A stretch of DNA of 7,605 bases, from the NCBI GenBank assembly GCA_031289285.1, contig JAITPT010000250.1, positions 1-7,605 of the forward strand, in the 5' to 3' direction. Source of the DNA: Puniceicoccales bacterium. Lineage in GTDB: Bacteria; Verrucomicrobiota; Verrucomicrobiia; Opitutales; UBA953. Made by a program: the position numbers and the translations under genes. Shown here one piece after another: positions 6,303 through 7,605 of the stretch. Position 1 is the stretch's first letter. Every line of letters begins with the position of its first letter. Below the pieces are notes generated by a model. That model was not told where the DNA came from. It worked only from the letters and a program-made list of their open reading frames with translations, and did no database searches.

Positions 6303-6895
6303 TTTGTTATATCCTCCAAACCGCCGCCGAAAATATCGAGCGCGTAGCGGTGGGTTTCGCCGGCGACGTCCATCTCGATGACGGCGGGTGTCACGCCGCC
6401 CGCTGCCGAGAAGAGCAGCTGCTCGAAGGGTGTTTCCGGTGCCATGAAACTGCTGTTGACGTTGAGCGAGCGCACGAAACGGACATCCGTGACACGCGGG
6501 TCGTTAAAGGGGAACTCCTGCGCGTCGGCGGATGCCTCGATGGGCGCGTCGTTGGGGTTGGTGTCGCCGCTGTCTCGGCGGGAGGCAGGGCGGTCGTCCG
6601 TCCCGTCTTCGGATTGCGCGGCGATGGACTTGACGCCGGAGGTCGCGCCTGCGCCGCTGGGGGGCGTCACGCGCAACAGGTGTTTTTCGGGGTCGTAGCT
6701 GAGGGCGATTTGCCCGTGCCCCGTGGCTGCGCGATACCACGCCGTATCCACCGCTTTGCGCAAAACCTCGAACGGCGACGCCTTCTGGGCAGAGGGCAAC
6801 ATCAACTCGAGACCGTAGAGCAGGACGACGGTGGTGGTGGCGATTATGGCGATGATAACGACCACCTCTATTAGTGTGAACGCGCGGCGTGGCAT
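6299..6895 (-). CDS. gspH: Type II secretion minor pseudopilin GspH
   Basis: A 198-residue pseudopilin assigned to GspH, thought to sit below the GspI-J-K tip and link it to the GspG filament. MPRRA/FTLIEVVVIIAIIATTTVVLL has a 5-residue leader, Ala at -1, Glu at +5 and the hydrophobic helix. The next segment (LRKAVDTAWYRAATGHGQIALSYD) fits the GspH pattern of a helix followed by the first strand of its beta domain. A polar Asp/Ser/Ala-rich loop (about 95-140) makes it longer than most GspH proteins. The ATG at 6895 is chosen because it gives a normal short leader, although the frame is open for 279 more bases upstream, overlapping gspG. Its stop overlaps the gspI start. Confidence 0.85.
   Translation of the reverse strand: MPRRAFTLIEVVVIIAIIATTTVVLLYGLELMLPSAQKASPFEVLRKAVDTAWYRAATGHGQIALSYDPEKHLLRVTPPSGAGATSGVKSIAAQSEDGTDDRPASRRDSGDTNPNDAPIEASADAQEFPFNDPRVTDVRFVRSLNVNSSFMAPETPFEQLLFSAAGGVTPAVIEMDVAGETHRYALDIFGGGLEDITK
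6313..6317 (-). promoter_or_regulatory. Ribosome binding site for gspI
   Basis: GGAGG on the minus strand stands 10 bases before the gspI ATG, inside the last codons of gspH. It is the only good Shine-Dalgarno in front of any of the six genes. Together with the ATGA stop/start overlap it supports the gspI start at 6302. Confidence 0.55.
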
Positions 6896-7025
6896 GGGTT
6901 GGAGCGGTGCGGGTGCGGAAAAAGTGCGGGTGGCGGGTGGCGTGGAAAACTGGCGGCGCGGGCGACCTTGCTGGCGGCGCGACGACGGTGGCGACGGCGA
7001 CGACGGCAAGGCGGCGGCGGGGCGC
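6896..7025. other. 130-base GC-rich spacer between gspG and gspH
   Basis: This is the only real gap inside the pseudopilin operon. It is rich in CGACGG/GGCGGC-type triplets (densest at about 6980-7020) and contains no convincing gene, promoter or T-tailed hairpin. In many type II secretion operons gspG and gspH are nearly contiguous. A processing or attenuation site that sets the higher GspG:GspH ratio could lie here, but that is only a guess from position. Confidence 0.5.
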
Positions 7026-7538
7026 TTAGTTTGCCGGTGTGGTGGCGTCGGTTTTGGGCCAGTTGGGAACGTCGTCGCCGCCGCCGTTTTCATCGCGCCC
7101 GTTGGGGCCGAATGACCACAGGTCGTAGCCGCGTGGGTTGTGTGTGCCCGGGCGGACGTATTTGTAGGGGCCATCCCATGAGTCGCGGATGAGTGAGTTG
7201 TCTTTGAGGTAAGGGCCGCGCCATTTGGCGGCTTTTCCTGCCGGCGGGGCGATGAGCGCCTGCAAGCCTTCCTCGGTGCTCGGGTAACTGCCGATGTGGG
7301 TGTTGTATTGTAGAAGCGCGGAGTTGAGCGTGCCTTCTACTTTTTGTTTTTCGAGGTCTTCCTTAGCACCTTCAAAGATGCTGCCGACATTCGGGATGAG
7401 CACACCCATGATGATGCCCAGCAGCGCGACAACGATGATGATTTCTACGAGTGTGAACGCCCGCCGCGCACGGCGGAGGCGGCGGGAGCAGGTGTTTGCG
7501 GTGTTTGCGGTGTTTGCGAAGTAAGTGTGTGAACGCAT
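7026..7538 (-). CDS. gspG: Type II secretion major pseudopilin GspG
   Basis: GspG (170 aa) is the main subunit of the pseudopilus, the periplasmic piston of the type II secretion system. The helix A/FTLVEIIIVVALLGIIMGVLIP with Glu at +5 (E32) is followed by the family's YPSTEEGLQALI segment, WRGPYLK, DSWDGPYKY (from D119), YDLWSFGPNG, and the Gly/Asp-rich end GGGDDVPNW (152-160), which forms the calcium site in GspG. This set of motifs separates it clearly from type IV pilins. The leader is unusual: 27 residues instead of the common 5-10, with an ANTANTANT repeat and a basic stretch (RRLRRARR) before the site. The ATG at 7538 is the only ATG available upstream of the site, and the start is not fixed by a Shine-Dalgarno. 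It is first of the five pseudopilin genes here. Confidence 0.95.
   Translation of the reverse strand: MRSHTYFANTANTANTCSRRLRRARRAFTLVEIIIVVALLGIIMGVLIPNVGSIFEGAKEDLEKQKVEGTLNSALLQYNTHIGSYPSTEEGLQALIAPPAGKAAKWRGPYLKDNSLIRDSWDGPYKYVRPGTHNPRGYDLWSFGPNGRDENGGGDDVPNWPKTDATTPAN
7492..7518 (-). repeat. Three-copy 9-bp repeat in the gspG leader region
   Basis: Three perfect copies of GTGTTTGCG (plus strand), CGCAAACAC on the coding strand, encode the ANT repeats of the GspG leader. Because the unit is three codons, gain or loss of copies would change leader length without breaking the frame. This part is removed from the mature protein by prepilin peptidase. Confidence 0.9.
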
Positions 7539-7595
7539 AGGCAGTGTAAAACAGCGGTAAGCGCACAGGGTTGCGAGGTTTTTTGGCGGCGGGGT

Positions 7596-7605
7596 GGGGG
7601 GGGGG
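7596..7605. repeat. G10 run at the right edge
   Basis: At least ten G residues close the window, preceded by GGCGGCGGGGT. On the gspG coding strand this is a C-run about 58 bases upstream of the start codon. The true length cannot be known because the sequence stops inside it. It may mark an assembly break. Confidence 0.85.

Noticed and set aside
7539..7595. Promoter for the pseudopilin operon
   Set aside because: On the minus strand TACACT (7543-7548) resembles a -10 box but lies only 4 bases from the gspG ATG and has no matching -35 box. The operon promoter is probably beyond the right edge.

Overview
This GC-rich window reads as Gram-negative chromosomal DNA. My best guess is a Verrucomicrobium of the Opitutales type. 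The grounds are a compact type II secretion pseudopilin operon whose prepilin sites read RAFTLxE, a long OPT-family transporter, Pro/Ala-rich protein tails, and almost no Shine-Dalgarno sequences. This placement is inferred from style, not from a marker gene. There are six intact genes. No RNA gene, insertion sequence, CRISPR array or integrase is visible.

Left half, plus strand. A 131-base AT-richer leader carries a G9 run and two copies of a 9-bp repeat. It precedes a 517-codon gene for a GlmS-like protein. The protein has both sugar-isomerase (SIS) domains and the isomerase active-site residues of glucosamine-6-phosphate synthase, but not the N-terminal glutaminase domain. In its place is an 84-residue Pro/Ala/Thr-rich tail, and a second Pro/Gln/Ser/Ala repeat tract interrupts the linker. 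After 80 bases with a possible promoter comes a 727-residue OPT oligopeptide transporter, which also starts with a Pro/Ser-rich tail.

Middle. The 168-base gap between the convergent transporter and secretion genes holds nine tandem copies of a 9-bp, nearly self-complementary unit (consensus ATARGACCT). It can form 7-bp stems and is downstream of genes on both strands.

Right half, minus strand. gspG, gspH, gspI, gspJ and gspK form an operon read from the right edge leftward. They encode the major and the four minor pseudopilins of a type II secretion system, the periplasmic pseudopilus that pushes folded proteins through the outer-membrane secretin. The last four genes are tightly packed (a 4-base overlap, then 6 and 10 bases); gspG is separated from gspH by 130 bases. 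Secretin, ATPase and platform genes are not in the window. The right edge is a G10 run, so this may be a contig end.

The observations most worth following are the glutaminase-less GlmS-like enzyme, and the recurrence of 9-bp tandem repeats at three gene boundaries, one of which encodes part of the GspG leader peptide.
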